Of a stretch of DNA of 64,000 nucleotides, positions 1 to 9,911 are shown one piece after another (position 1 is the first letter of the stretch; each line of letters starts with the position of its first letter). A program made the translations under genes and the position numbers. Below the pieces are notes generated by a model, which worked only from the letters and a program-made list of their open reading frames with translations, was not told where the DNA came from and searched no databases. The stretch comes from Nothopassalora personata (Eukaryota; Ascomycota; Dothideomycetes; Mycosphaerellales; Mycosphaerellaceae). Location: positions 2,418,001 through 2,482,000 of the forward strand of contig CM066289.1 in the NCBI GenBank assembly GCA_033816765.1, in the 5' to 3' direction.

Positions 1-204
1 TTGCCAATTTCGTATGCTTTGTTGAGCCAATACTGACCCCGATCTTAAAGTATGGTGATAGCTCCGGGAGGGCTTCGCACTCCACCGCGGACGTGAAGCG
101 GAGCCGAACTGAGAAAGAATGTCCATTTTTTGTGTACATCGCAGAGTTTGCTCAGTTATTCGAGATTCCACAGCTTGCCTGAATTTAATGCTTAACACAG
201 AATC

Positions 205-1204
205 ACAACGGAGTGTGATTGTTCAGTCTCACATACCTATGGGCGTGCCCCATTGCACCAACAGCCATTCGTGGAGGACCCAGTCCTTCTTGAATGGCGG
301 CGGTCAGGCCTCAAAAGCGATAGTGTCTGATGCCACAGCAGCGAAGTGATGGTCGTACAGGCACCTTACAGTCGTCTCGGTGCTCTGCAACCCGATCGCC
401 AGCGCACTGTCATGGGAACCGCGCTTTTGCTCTGCTCGGTTCGCAAGATTATGCCAGCGTGTATAGCCAGTCCTTGAAAGGAGTGTATCCCCAAGCCTGC
501 GATCGCAGGCATTCCTCAAGCTCCGAGATAAGAATTTCGTGCCTTGACACTGGAGACAGCGGATCGCCATGAGATTGCTCGTACTAGGACAACCAGTCGA
601 TCAGAACACCACGTCCGACGATGCCACCTCTTTCACATATATTGTGGATGCCATTGGTGTCACTCTTGAGTGCTTCGTCATGGGGCAGTCGCTTATAGCA
701 TATCTGAGTTTTCTGATGTGCGAAGTGCTTCAAGGAATCCCACTGGCTTCCGCTTTGGGCATTCATGCGCTGTGTTCATTGATCAGCGGCACAGGTTCAT
801 ACGCCGTTCGAGAGGCACGCACCACTTCATCATCAAAGCCGGCAATGGCGTCCTTGGTGGCCGCTCTCGTATCAATGACCTTCTGCTCGAACTTTCTCCG
901 CCAAAAGTCTGGAACTCCACATTGTCGGAGAGACACCAGCCAAGCTGGACATGCTGACGAGTCCGGACCTCAAATGAAGCTTGTCGCACAACCTCTGGCG
1001 TTAGCAAGTTCAACGTTCCAGTTTGATCTCCTTGCCATCTTTGCCGAAGAGCCCCCATGCGCAGCCCTGAGGTTGACCCTCGACTTTGGGAAGTTGATCA
1101 AAAGATGGGAAGGAGAAGTGTGGCTGGCCAGTCAGTATGTCCGCTAGAGTTGAAAGACGTTCCTTGGCTTTTTGAGCCAGCGATGGGCCTTTGCCGTCTG
1201 CCAT
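205..1204 (-). pseudogene. Cyclase-family (kynurenine formamidase-like) pseudogene
   Basis: Translated on the minus strand, successive pieces in different frames match the fungal putative cyclase family (PF04199, metal-dependent hydrolases related to kynurenine formamidase). In order they are an N-terminus from ATG 1204 with LPKVEGQPQGCAWGLFGKDG, then TLNLLTPEVVRQAS in another frame, then SGSQWDSLKHFAHQKT (the metal-site region), then GGIVGRGVLIDWL, then TVRCLYDHHFAAVASDT and WVLHEWLLVQWGTPIG near 230. At least two frameshifts and several stops separate them. One TGA sits just after FEA (about 301-303), where the family normally has Trp, as expected from TGG to TGA. The order and spacing are those of a full-length protein of about 330 residues, so this is a decayed whole gene and not a fragment. 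Family assignment is from remembered conserved motifs; no intact frame remains. Confidence 0.75.
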
Positions 1205-1836
1205 GACTGACTGCTTTGGCTGTTCGATGCAGCCTTGATGAAGACCTCGAGCAAAATACAATCTCTCGATAGTCAATGGTTACACATCTGCTATGCAATC
1301 ATGACCCATGCGGGGGACGGCCTCGACACCTCGGCCTATCCTTCAGATTCGAGAGGTGCCCAAGGGCATGTCTCAACGTATCGAGCACGATGTGTATCCG
1401 TTGTCTGCGCTGCTCGGATTGGTTGCTCTCGCCACGTCGAACAGAGGTGCTTGCTCCTACGACCTCCTGGAAACACACCAGAGGTCGGAACCAGAGGTCC
1501 TTCTGGCTTGCAGCAGCACACAGATGCGATCGAGGCATCCCTAACGGACCAGAAGCACAAGACACGCGACGAACGACATGTTCATGATGTGTCCATAGAG
1601 AGGACGTGGCGCTTGAAACACAGCCTGTCACGTGTCTGACGTAGACCAACGACTAGTTCTACTTTGGCACGACGCGACTCAGCCACCTCACCAACCAGTG
1701 ACGTGGCGCTCGAGAAGTATCCTCTCCTTCCTTCCTACCTTCCTTCCTTCCATCCTCGCTCCTTCACAACAACGACACTTTCCTTGGTTTCTACTTCCTT
1801 TGGACCCAGCTACCGGACCTACCAATACTGCGAAAC
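1205..1836. other. Intergenic, upstream of first membrane-protein gene
   Basis: No gene was recognised. The open frames here are short and carry no family motif. The last 120 bases hold the pyrimidine-rich tract listed separately. Confidence 0.5.
1717..1800 (+). promoter_or_regulatory. Pyrimidine-rich core promoter / 5' UTR tract
   Basis: A long C/T-rich run with repeated CCTTCCTTCC units lies 40-120 bases before the ATG at 1837. CT-rich stretches next to the transcription start are common in filamentous ascomycete promoters. The function is inferred from position only. Confidence 0.4.
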
Positions 1837-3160
1837 ATGTCCGGTGTTCACGGACAGGTGCTCGGGCACCTTGTCAGGCGTGGCGTTGAAGCCGCGCAAT
1901 CACACTTCACAGGACCAAATCAGGAGTACATGCAGCAACTGCAGCACGATGCCGAGCTATACGATAAGGCTGGCCCGGCAATGGCGGTCAAGCCCTGGGA
2001 GATTCTTCCAATCGTCATCACTGGTGTCTTGACGGTGCTCTTGGTCGCTTCGGTGGGTTAGGTAGTACTGTCGGTGCGAGAGGCAGTGGATGCTAATGTG
2101 TGGCGTGGCATAGATCCGCTACACCATCGGCGAAGTGATGGCATCACTCACCATGATCGAATCGCAAACGAACACGACAATCATCGAGGACAAGCCCCCA
2201 GCCTACGCCGACGAGCCAGATTCTCCACTCGAGAAGGAGTCCCTGTTGCCGGCTGAGGCTGAGGCAGATGTGGAGGTCACATTGATTAGGAACACACCTA
2301 TAACCACGAAGATCAGCACTACGATCGGACACCTGGACAAAGTTGGAGGTTTTCGCGCTCGCTGGAGAGGACTCGGTGTGAGCATGGTCTACCACTTCCT
2401 CCACGCCACCGTGAGCAACTTCTTCTCTGCGCTGCTCGGACTCGGCATCTTCGGCCACGCGTTCGTCTCCATCTTCACATCACTCGGCCTGGCCCGCCTT
2501 CACCTGGTCTGGACACACGCGATGATTGCACAGCCATCTGCCAAGCCATTCTGGCGTCGCATCGTACCACGAAAGCAGGCCAAGACTATCTTCTTGCCTG
2601 CTTTCGTCTTTGCAGCTGCCCAGCAAGCCACCTGGATCCTGCCCATCGCGGTCGCCTTCATGGTTGGTCTGCCAAGCGTGCAATATGAGCATGTCGCGCA
2701 GGCTGTACACCACAAGGACTGCGCTATGCTCGGCCTTCTGAGCCTGCGCTTCCTCGCTGTCCCAGCCACTGGCCTCTTCGTCGGCTTCATGATCTTGCTG
2801 CCCGCGACCGTCACCCTTACCCGTATCGAGGCTCTCCTTCTTCCCGAAAATGAGGACACCATTGTGCCATTTGATCGTCAGGCTATTGTTGGCGACCTCG
2901 ATATTAGCGCACGCGGCAGCTCGAAGAAGCTCTTCGTCAACGCATGGCGTTCGTTCGACCGTGCATCTCGCTGGAGACTCATCAAATTGTACGTCAAGAT
3001 GGTCTTCATTCAGATGGCTGTCGTCTTCACTGCTGTTCACCTCATGGCGGCAGAGCTCTACGTCATCGGTGGTGAGCGATTGGCTGTGTTGGCTAAGAGT
3101 GTCGCCGCTCAGATGCAGCTTATTGCCATCGAGGCTCAGGAGAACCAAGTCTCGCGTTAA
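1837..3160 (+). CDS. Conserved ascomycete multi-pass membrane protein, unknown function
   Basis: There are two exons, 1837-2052 and 2114-3160, giving about 420 residues. The 61-nt intron has a GTGGGT donor, a GCTAATG branch site and a CATAG acceptor. It falls inside a hydrophobic run, so splicing is needed to join WEILPIVITGVLTVLLVAS to IRYTIGEVMASLTMIES. An N-terminal transmembrane segment (about residues 54-80) is followed by an acidic, proline-containing loop (DKPPAYADEPDSPLEKE) and three to four more membrane segments, including the stretches around HATVSNFFSALLGLGIFG and LPAFVFAAAQQATWILPIAV. The WRGLGVSMVYHF and RRIVPRKQAK stretches look conserved from memory of other ascomycete hypotheticals. 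Some database relatives carry the name 'ubiquitin conjugating enzyme', but no UBC fold or catalytic Cys motif is visible here, so I do not use it. Start chosen as the first ATG in a good context after the CT-rich tract. Confidence 0.8.
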
Positions 3161-3662
3161 GAGACATCTTTACATATTGATGTTGATAGTACCTGTCATA
3201 AAAGGCGACATTTCCTTAGGGTCGAGACTCAATCATCGGCGAGTGTCGCAAACAGACCGACAGCTTTACGAGTAGCATAGCAATAGCGGCTGAAATTGCT
3301 ACCGTACTGCATTGTTGTGAGGCGACTTCCAAATCATCTTTCAGTCGTCACATGTGGGAATGACCCACCCACATGCACCTTCAGCTTAAACAAGCGGCAG
3401 ACGTAGCGCTCTTTCCTCTTGAACCAAGCCTTCGACATCAACCCTGTAAGGCAAGTGCAAGATGGATCTCAACATAACAATTAAGCAGTAGCATCCTTCA
3501 GAGTGCCCTCCATCTTCACCGCCTCCCTGCTGGACATAAAAAGCCTCGCGTCTTTGCCTTCTTCTTCCAACACTCCCACAACAAACATCATCAGAACAGG
3601 ACAATCAGTGCTTCATCATATCTGCCAGCGCCCAAGCAAACTATCTGACATCGTAACAACCC
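3161..3662. other. Intergenic, no gene seen
   Basis: About 500 bases between two co-directional genes. It presumably holds the 3' UTR of the first gene and the promoter of the second. No motif or conserved frame was recognised. Confidence 0.5.
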
Positions 3663-4328
3663 ATGACATCGAACATGGCACCACCTCGCACAAGGTCAGA
3701 GACTCCCCAAAGCGATCATCTCAATCCATCAGCAGCGCAACTCCGCCGCACCAACGACGTCAAAGACCAAGACGAGAACCAAGCCAGCAGCCTCCTCCGA
3801 AACAATGGAGCCCCATCATCCTCGTCGGGTCCTCAACAGCAAGCCAACGTGCCCGTCCCCCCAACCACACCACCGCAGCCCATAATCCACAACGTCCACG
3901 GAAGGAACATCGACCCAGAACTCCTCACCGGCTTCCTCCTCGGCACAGTCGACATCATCACCGTCGTCCTCCACTGGCTGCGCACCACTTCTCATCCTCT
4001 GCACTCGCCCGAAGTCCTCGCCGTCTCGATGATAGGGATCGTAGCCACGCTCGTCGCACTCTGGGCTGTGATGATGGTCCTCAGCTCGAATTTCGAACGA
4101 CGTGGACTCGAAAGCCGAGAGACGGTCTACACATGGCTTGGTTGCAATTACATCGTTTGGATTCCGTGGATGAGTGGGAGTATGTTCCGGTGGATGTCTG
4201 AGGGTTCTGCGCCAGACGTAGAGGACGGATGGTTGTTGATTGCTGCACCATTGGCTTCGGGGTTGGTGATGCGGATGTACTGGCGTGAGAGCGAGGAGGG
4301 TGGTGTACGTGAGGGAGGGCATGCGTAG
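3663..4328 (+). CDS. Hypothetical four-helix membrane protein
   Basis: A single-exon frame of 221 residues with no recognised family. The first about 80 residues are polar and low-complexity (Ser, Pro, Gln, Asn rich; a proline run near VPVPPTTPPQP), as in an intrinsically disordered cytosolic tail. The remainder has four hydrophobic stretches: LTGFLLGTVDIITVVLHWL, VSMIGIVATLVALWAVMMVL, the Trp-rich YIVWIPWMSGSMFRWM, and LLIAAPLASGLVMRMYW. The C-terminus is short and charged. Codon use resembles its neighbours, and the frame is the longest and cleanest in the interval. A second in-frame Met four codons later (MAPP) is an alternative start. Localisation to a membrane is inferred from hydropathy; no function is proposed. 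Confidence 0.65.
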   Translation: MTSNMAPPRTRSETPQSDHLNPSAAQLRRTNDVKDQDENQASSLLRNNGAPSSSSGPQQQANVPVPPTTPPQPIIHNVHGRNIDPELLTGFLLGTVDIITVVLHWLRTTSHPLHSPEVLAVSMIGIVATLVALWAVMMVLSSNFERRGLESRETVYTWLGCNYIVWIPWMSGSMFRWMSEGSAPDVEDGWLLIAAPLASGLVMRMYWRESEEGGVREGGHA

Positions 4329-4618
4329 GATGGTGGTGACTAGATGACGACGGGTGGGGTATTGTTTACAACCATACGGAGCGGGGGAATAGGAAGGACG
4401 AGGCATGCATAGAATTCTGGAAGATTTCCGTACTCTCGATAGCTCTGACTGCTGTGCTGAGCATAGTCTATCTCCATGCAACGGGTAATAGAACACACAA
4501 TCTCAAGCATACCATCATTACACTGCACGCCGTAACACCTTGCGCCAGGTCCAATTGCCGCCGCTCTAGACCACCTTATCGTACCAAACGCCACAGCTTA
4601 CAAGTCATGCAGATAAAT

Positions 4619-7600
4619 CTATTTCTTGCGAGGCGCTTTGCCCTTCGCTTTCGGAGCACCACCAGAAGCCGTTGTGTCGACACTGGCTGCACGAGAAGTG
4701 CCGTTTGGAGTACCCTTCACGCCGTTGACGGCTTTGTTCTGCGCTGTTTATTAGCAAGAGGCACAGAGCTGACGGTTTTCCCAGCAGACTCACCTTGGCA
4801 CCACCTGTCGACGTTCTGCCCTTCTTGGAGGCTGGAGCATCTTCCTCATCCTCGTCCTCTTCAGCAGCACGCTTGTTCTCCTTGCCACCCTCCATCTCTC
4901 TCGTGACAGTCGTGATCAAGGTCTGGCAACGTCTGCCAAGCTCTTGAGGTGTCCTCGACAAAAAGAACCAATCGAAGCGAAAAAGTGGCGACTCCCGAAT
5001 CTCGTCACGAAGCTTTTCGTAGAGGCCTTCCGTGTCGATGCCATACTTGTTAAGCATCACCAGCAGAAAGCGATCTTCCTCCTCGGTGTAGACTTTCTTG
5101 TTCGTGGTGGACACTGTGTAGTTCAGCTTGAGTTGCTGGAGCGGAACGCGGTACATGGCCAGCTTCTTCTTGAGCATCTCGCGTTGTTCTATCACGCGCT
5201 GAGCGCGCTGCTCACCCTCCTTGATGGCCGAAATGTGCTTCTCCCAGTTGGCGATCTCCTTGTAACGCTTCCAGAAGACCTTTGCGTATTCTCTTACCTC
5301 CTTAGGGTCTTTGCTATCGACCTCGAGGGCAATGGCATCGTAGTCGTGACGTCCGTACTTTGCGCTGCCGTTGACAAATTGCTGGAAGTCACGCTTGTTC
5401 CAGTCGCCAAAACCATCTTCTGCAAGCTGATCCTTTTCAGCCATCTCTTCTTCAGTCAGTGGCTCGGCGTTGTCGATGGCGCTCTGCTCAAGCTCCTGAT
5501 CTTGCAGGCGCTGGTCGAGCGTGTCCTCATCGCCGTCTGCAAGTGGCGCCTTGATGCCGTTCTCCTTACGGAAGTAGGCGGTCTCCTTGTCCTGAAGGTC
5601 GCCCAGACGCGGCGAGAAGAATTGGTAGTCGTGCATCGCCATCTGCTTGGGTGCTCGGGGCACCTTGGGCTTTGGCTCTGGACGAGGTCCGCCAGTCATC
5701 AATGCATTGCGGTAGTACTTATCCATGGAGTAAGACTGCTCCTTTCGCTCACGCTTCGATGGGTTGATCCAGTTCAGGCCGATTTCCTTCTTGCGGTTGA
5801 TGAAGTTCTCACCGTTCCATTCGTACGTGCCAGCTTCTGATGTGAACTTCTGAAGATCGTCCAGACCAAGCTTCTCGTACTTGGTGTTCATCTCCTTCGT
5901 TCGTTCCTCACCCTTGCGCAGGATCTCCTCGAGCTCGTCTTCATCAGCTTGGCCGCCCTTGCCGAACGCACCGAAGCCGTCCTTCGACTCGAAGATGGTC
6001 TCGGCACCGTGCTGGATCATACCGAGTAGCTCATCCTTCGACGCAGCTTGCTTAGCTTGTTGTTGGGCACGGCCTTGCTGGATGACAAGCTGGTCAAGTC
6101 GAAGCTTCTGCGCAGCACGCTCAAGAACCTTCTCCTCAATGGCATGCTCCGTGATGAAACGGAAGACCTTGACTTGCTTGGTCTGTCCGATACGATGCGC
6201 ACGATCCATAGCTTGCAGATCAGCCTGTGGGTTCCAGTCGGAGTCGAACAGCACAACGATGTCCGCAGATGTCAAATTGATACCCAGACCACCCGCACGA
6301 GTAGTCAGCAAGAATAGGAACTTCTCCGAGTTCTCCTTGTTGTACTCGTCAATCGCCGCAATACGGTCCTCGTGGGCAGTTGATCCATCGATACGACAGT
6401 ATTGGTATCCCCGGAAGACCGAGTAGTCCTCGAGGATGTCCAGTACACGCGACATTTGAGAGAAGATCAGAACACGGCTGCCATCTGCCTTCAACCGCTT
6501 CAAGAGCTTGTCCAGCATGACCATCTTCGCTGCATTGTCGATCAAGTGCTCGTCGGTGGTGTAAGGTGGTCCTGGTTCTGCGCCGTCGAACAGGTAGGGA
6601 TGGTTACAGCACTTTCGCAGCTGCATGACAATGTTGAGCAGACGAGTCTTGCTCTCCTTCTTGCCTGCGGCGCCGTTCACAGCATCAATGTCCTTCTCCA
6701 AAATGTTCTTGTACCACTTGATCTGCATTTCACTCATGCCAACGTACAAGTTGATCTCTTTCTTTGGCAACAAGCTCTTCTCGACATCGCTCTTCACACG
6801 ACGAAGCAGGAAAGGTCGCAGGACACGGTGAAGCTGTTGAACGACAGCGTCTTGGTCGGCGTCTTGGTTGTTGAACCATTGATCGAATGCTTCCGAGTCA
6901 CCAAAGACATCAGGCAGGAGGAAGTTGAGTAGAGCCCATAGCTCGTGCAGGTTGTTCTGAAGTGGTGTACCGGTAATGAGCAGTCGATTCCGTGAGTTGA
7001 AGACACGAATGATCTGTGCAAGTGACGATTCTTCGTTTTTGATTCTGTGCGCCTCGTCGATGATGATGTACTCCCACGCGAACTTCTTGAGGTGGCTTTT
7101 CTCACGCAGGATCATCTCGTACGAAGTGATGCACACATCGAACTTCTCATCAATTAAGCGGCTGTTGATCAGCTCGTGACGCTCTTCCTTTGCACCCTGC
7201 AGAACAAGGACGTTGATGTCTGGGATCCACTTGGCAAACTCACGCTTCCAGTTGTCGAGTGTCGATTTCGGCACAACAACCAAGTGTGGTCCAGTAATGT
7301 CCTGTACGAATCGCAGATAACCGAGGAAACTGATAGTCTGGAGAGTCTTGCCTAGACCCATCTCGTCTGCAAGGATGCCAGAGATACCGTTCTCGTGCAA
7401 GCTGATCAGCCAGTTTAGGCCTGCCACCTGGTAGTCCCTCATCTCGCCGCCTTGAATCCAGCTCGGACTCTCACGGAAGATTGTGTGCTCAGCCTTGCCT
7501 TCTTGCTTGCCTTGGCGAAGCAACTCAGCGTCTTCTTCCTTCTCCGTTCGTCGTCTCCTGCCGCCATCAGCGCCGCCTTTCCGCTTGTTGCCTGCCTGTG

Positions 7601-7961
7601 CTGCCTTCTCCTCTTCTGCATCTTGACGGTCAATCTCGGCCATGATGTCGCGGATCTTGGGGTCTGGGTTGGTGTCAATGAAATGGCGGAAGAGGTCCGT
7701 CAGGCCCAGCAGATATCGGAATCGCTTGATCGAGTCGTCCTCCTTGCTGTCGCCGAGTCGGTCGTGCTTCTTGCCGAACATGCTCTTGCGGAGCGCGTTG
7801 CCCTCCCATCGCTTCTTGCGACCGTCTTCAGCAGCTGCATCGCCTGCAACACTGTTTGCGCCTGTGGGATTGGACTCGGAATCGGTGTAGTCGGGAGTGT
7901 CGACCATCATCTGGTCAGGCATGCTGCCGTCGCCGACACCGAGGTTGGAGTCGCCGTTCAT
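4619..7961 (-). CDS. ISW1: ISWI-family chromatin-remodelling ATPase
   Basis: Nucleosome-spacing SNF2 ATPase acting in the nucleus. There are two exons: 7961-4794 and 4738-4619. The 55-nt intron (GTGAGT donor, GCTAATA branch, CGCAG acceptor) is near the 3' end; without it the frame runs into an unrelated tail. The protein is about 1,095 residues, close to yeast Isw1 and Isw2. Seen in order: acidic N-terminus; Walker A DEMGLGKT (199-206); DEAH box (302-305); [12 protein letters not shown]; helicase C domain with [20 protein letters not shown] and [11 protein letters not shown]; then HAND, SANT and SLIDE regions (MALEVDS... to [11 protein letters not shown]). The C-terminal tail is basic and ends PRKK. 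The frame is open upstream to 8069 but has no ATG there, so ATG 7961 is the start. ISW1 versus ISW2 orthology cannot be decided by eye, because many filamentous fungi carry one main ISWI protein. Confidence 0.95.
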
Positions 7962-8707
7962 CGTGGGTACTGCACTCGGCGCGACGTGGCGTGGAAGGGT
8001 ATGTGTGGACTGCGCCTGGCGCGCCGCGGTGATGTTCACAGGCCTCGCAGGGCGAATGGCTGTCGGCAATCGCGTTCGGATATTTCTGGTCGCGTCTGTG
8101 TGAGGTGTTCAGAGGATGTCTGATGGAGCCTGGCCGGTAGTCGATGGACCAGGACGTGTATGGCGCGTGATTTGGGGGAAGTCGTCGCAGGGGGGAGTTG
8201 CGTTTGTGGGGAGTACGGCAAGGCAAGTGGTAAGAGAAATAGAATCCCAAAGCTTCACTAGCGCGATTCGAAGGCTTGTGTTCAGCGAATGACGTGCATT
8301 GGCCTCCTTTCTCGAAAAGGGCATCATGACAGCGAATAGCCGACAGTGCATTCCAGAGTACAGCACGTGTCGCCTAGATCGCGTACATGCGGAAGTATTC
8401 GCAGTCCAAAGGTCCTGAAGACCGTGCTGGTGCTCACGGACTGGCATCTGATAAACAATGGGCAGACAGCTTAGGGCTTGGCCTTCATCAGTAAATGATT
8501 GTAGTGGAGAGGTCTTCCTTCTCAGGCTTGGGGCCTCCTGCTGCTATATACACGTTCTAATCGTCACATACACCGTCAAGCCATTCGAAAGGTACATTTT
8601 CGGAGCGAACGCTCAACCACAATTCCCAGCTCCCGGCCTCCCGTCAAACACCACGCTGAAGAACGATTTTGTCACGGATAGTGCATGTTTGCTATCGGTC
8701 GTGCGCC
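7962..8707. other. Intergenic between UPS1 3' end and ISWI start
   Basis: About 750 bases holding the promoter of the leftward ISWI gene and the 3' UTR of the leftward UPS1 gene. No conserved frame was recognised. An in-frame TGA upstream of the ISWI frame limits how far that gene could extend without a further exon. Confidence 0.5.
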
Positions 8708-9487
8708 TTACAGCGAGATCTCTCGGTCGTTTCGCATACCCTCGAGTACAGCCTGGATACCGCCTTTCTGCAGACGTGCCAGGACCACCGTCATTCCCTG
8801 CTTTGCCTTGGGCTGACTCTTCTCAGCACGTTGCAGGGAGATGGTCTCGATGGTGGATCTTATGGCGCCAGACGTCCAGTTGTTGAACCAACTCTGCTTG
8901 GGTGGCTCTTCTTCCAAGTTCGACCCTTCGCCACCGCCCGTGACCGAGGCTGCTGTTGCCTGCTGCCCCCAACGCTCTCTCCGTTTCCGAATCTGTTCGC
9001 CTATCCTGCTCTTCAAGGTGACGCTGACAGAGACATCTGTCCTCTCTTCCTCCTTTGGCAGTGCGGTGCCTGGCGTGGCGATGAAGTCGTCACCGGCGGC
9101 ATTTTTCAAGGCTGGCCGTCGGTAGGTATGCCGTTCAATGACCGAGAGCACGTTGTTCCAGTCCAGATTGCGACTCTCCGTCTGCATCCAGCCCTCCTTC
9201 ACATCCACCACACTGTTCTCTAGGATGAAGCTCTGGGTGCTGCCATCATCGGTGGCGCCAACGTCTTTCTTCGGCAGAAGCTTCAGTACAGCAGGTGGCA
9301 AGCGACTCTGTTTGAGGTGCAGTCGGGTGGTCGTCAATCGTTGCGTTTCCGGGTCGAAGTGCCTATCGATCACGTCGGTGGATGCGACATGTCGGCTGTA
9401 CGGGTTTGGGTATCGCAGAAAATAAGCCAAGGAGACGGCACTGAAGCCGTAGTCGTAGGAGTAGTTGCTGCTGTAGAATTTGACCAT
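8708..9487 (-). CDS. UPS1: PRELI/MSF1-domain mitochondrial lipid-transfer protein
   Basis: Single-exon, 259 residues. Ups1-type proteins pair with Mdm35 in the mitochondrial intermembrane space and carry phosphatidic acid from the outer to the inner membrane for cardiolipin synthesis. The N-terminus shows the family signature: FSAVSLAYFLRYPNPYSRHV, then TTRLHLKQSRLPPAVLKLLP, where yeast Ups1 has the same RYPNPYS core. Further along, RNLDWNNVLSVIERHTY corresponds to the family's 'RNLDH...EEYTTY' strand. The C-terminus (EGMRNDREISL) follows a predicted helix. It is longer than yeast Ups1 (175 residues), mainly through a Gly/Glu-rich insertion around residues 165-205 (QATAASVTGGGEGSNLEEEP). The RYPNPYS motif favours Ups1 over Ups2/3. 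It is divergent from the tRNA synthetase gene, sharing a 424-base upstream region. Confidence 0.9.
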   Translation of the reverse strand: MVKFYSSNYSYDYGFSAVSLAYFLRYPNPYSRHVASTDVIDRHFDPETQRLTTTRLHLKQSRLPPAVLKLLPKKDVGATDDGSTQSFILENSVVDVKEGWMQTESRNLDWNNVLSVIERHTYRRPALKNAAGDDFIATPGTALPKEEERTDVSVSVTLKSRIGEQIRKRRERWGQQATAASVTGGGEGSNLEEEPPKQSWFNNWTSGAIRSTIETISLQRAEKSQPKAKQGMTVVLARLQKGGIQAVLEGMRNDREISL

Positions 9488-9911
9488 TGCGACGTGCTAC
9501 CTCGTCTTGTCGGTCACGCCCATCACCCAGCAATCACGCGGGTGATGATTGAGATGGAGTGGTCGGGGTGAAGTATATTGATGTCGTGTGTTGCACGGGG
9601 AGGAGTTTGGCACACGACACTAGCACGACTGGTCATGCAAGTGGTCAGCGGAGTTACGGAGAAGCTCAAGGAAGCGAAGCGCAAACCATGCAAGTCGGGA
9701 CGGACGGGCCATGCCGAGCACCGAACTCCGTGTGGGCTGGCGGGGACGTTTCGCATTGGTGAAGTCGTTTGGCAGGTAGAGTCACACAAGGCAGCCAGCA
9801 GTGTATGAGCCATCTGCAAGCAATTGGCGACTCAGGCTGTACACTTGCATTTCAAGGAGGTCACTTAGAACCAAAGGAAACAGACAATTTACTGCTCGAA
9901 TATACCAAAAC
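9488..9911. promoter_or_regulatory. Shared divergent promoter, UPS1 / WRS1
   Basis: The region lies between two start codons pointing away from each other, so it must hold both promoters. No TATA-like element stands out. Nothing else was recognised. Confidence 0.45.

Noticed and set aside
1837..3160. Naming the first membrane protein as a ubiquitin-conjugating enzyme
   Set aside because: Similar proteins carry that name in some databases, but no UBC fold motif or catalytic Cys is visible and the protein is clearly multi-pass.
4944..5840. Plus-strand open frame of 298 codons
   Set aside because: It is antisense to the ISWI catalytic and SLIDE regions, which have clear family motifs; the frame is a by-product of codon bias.
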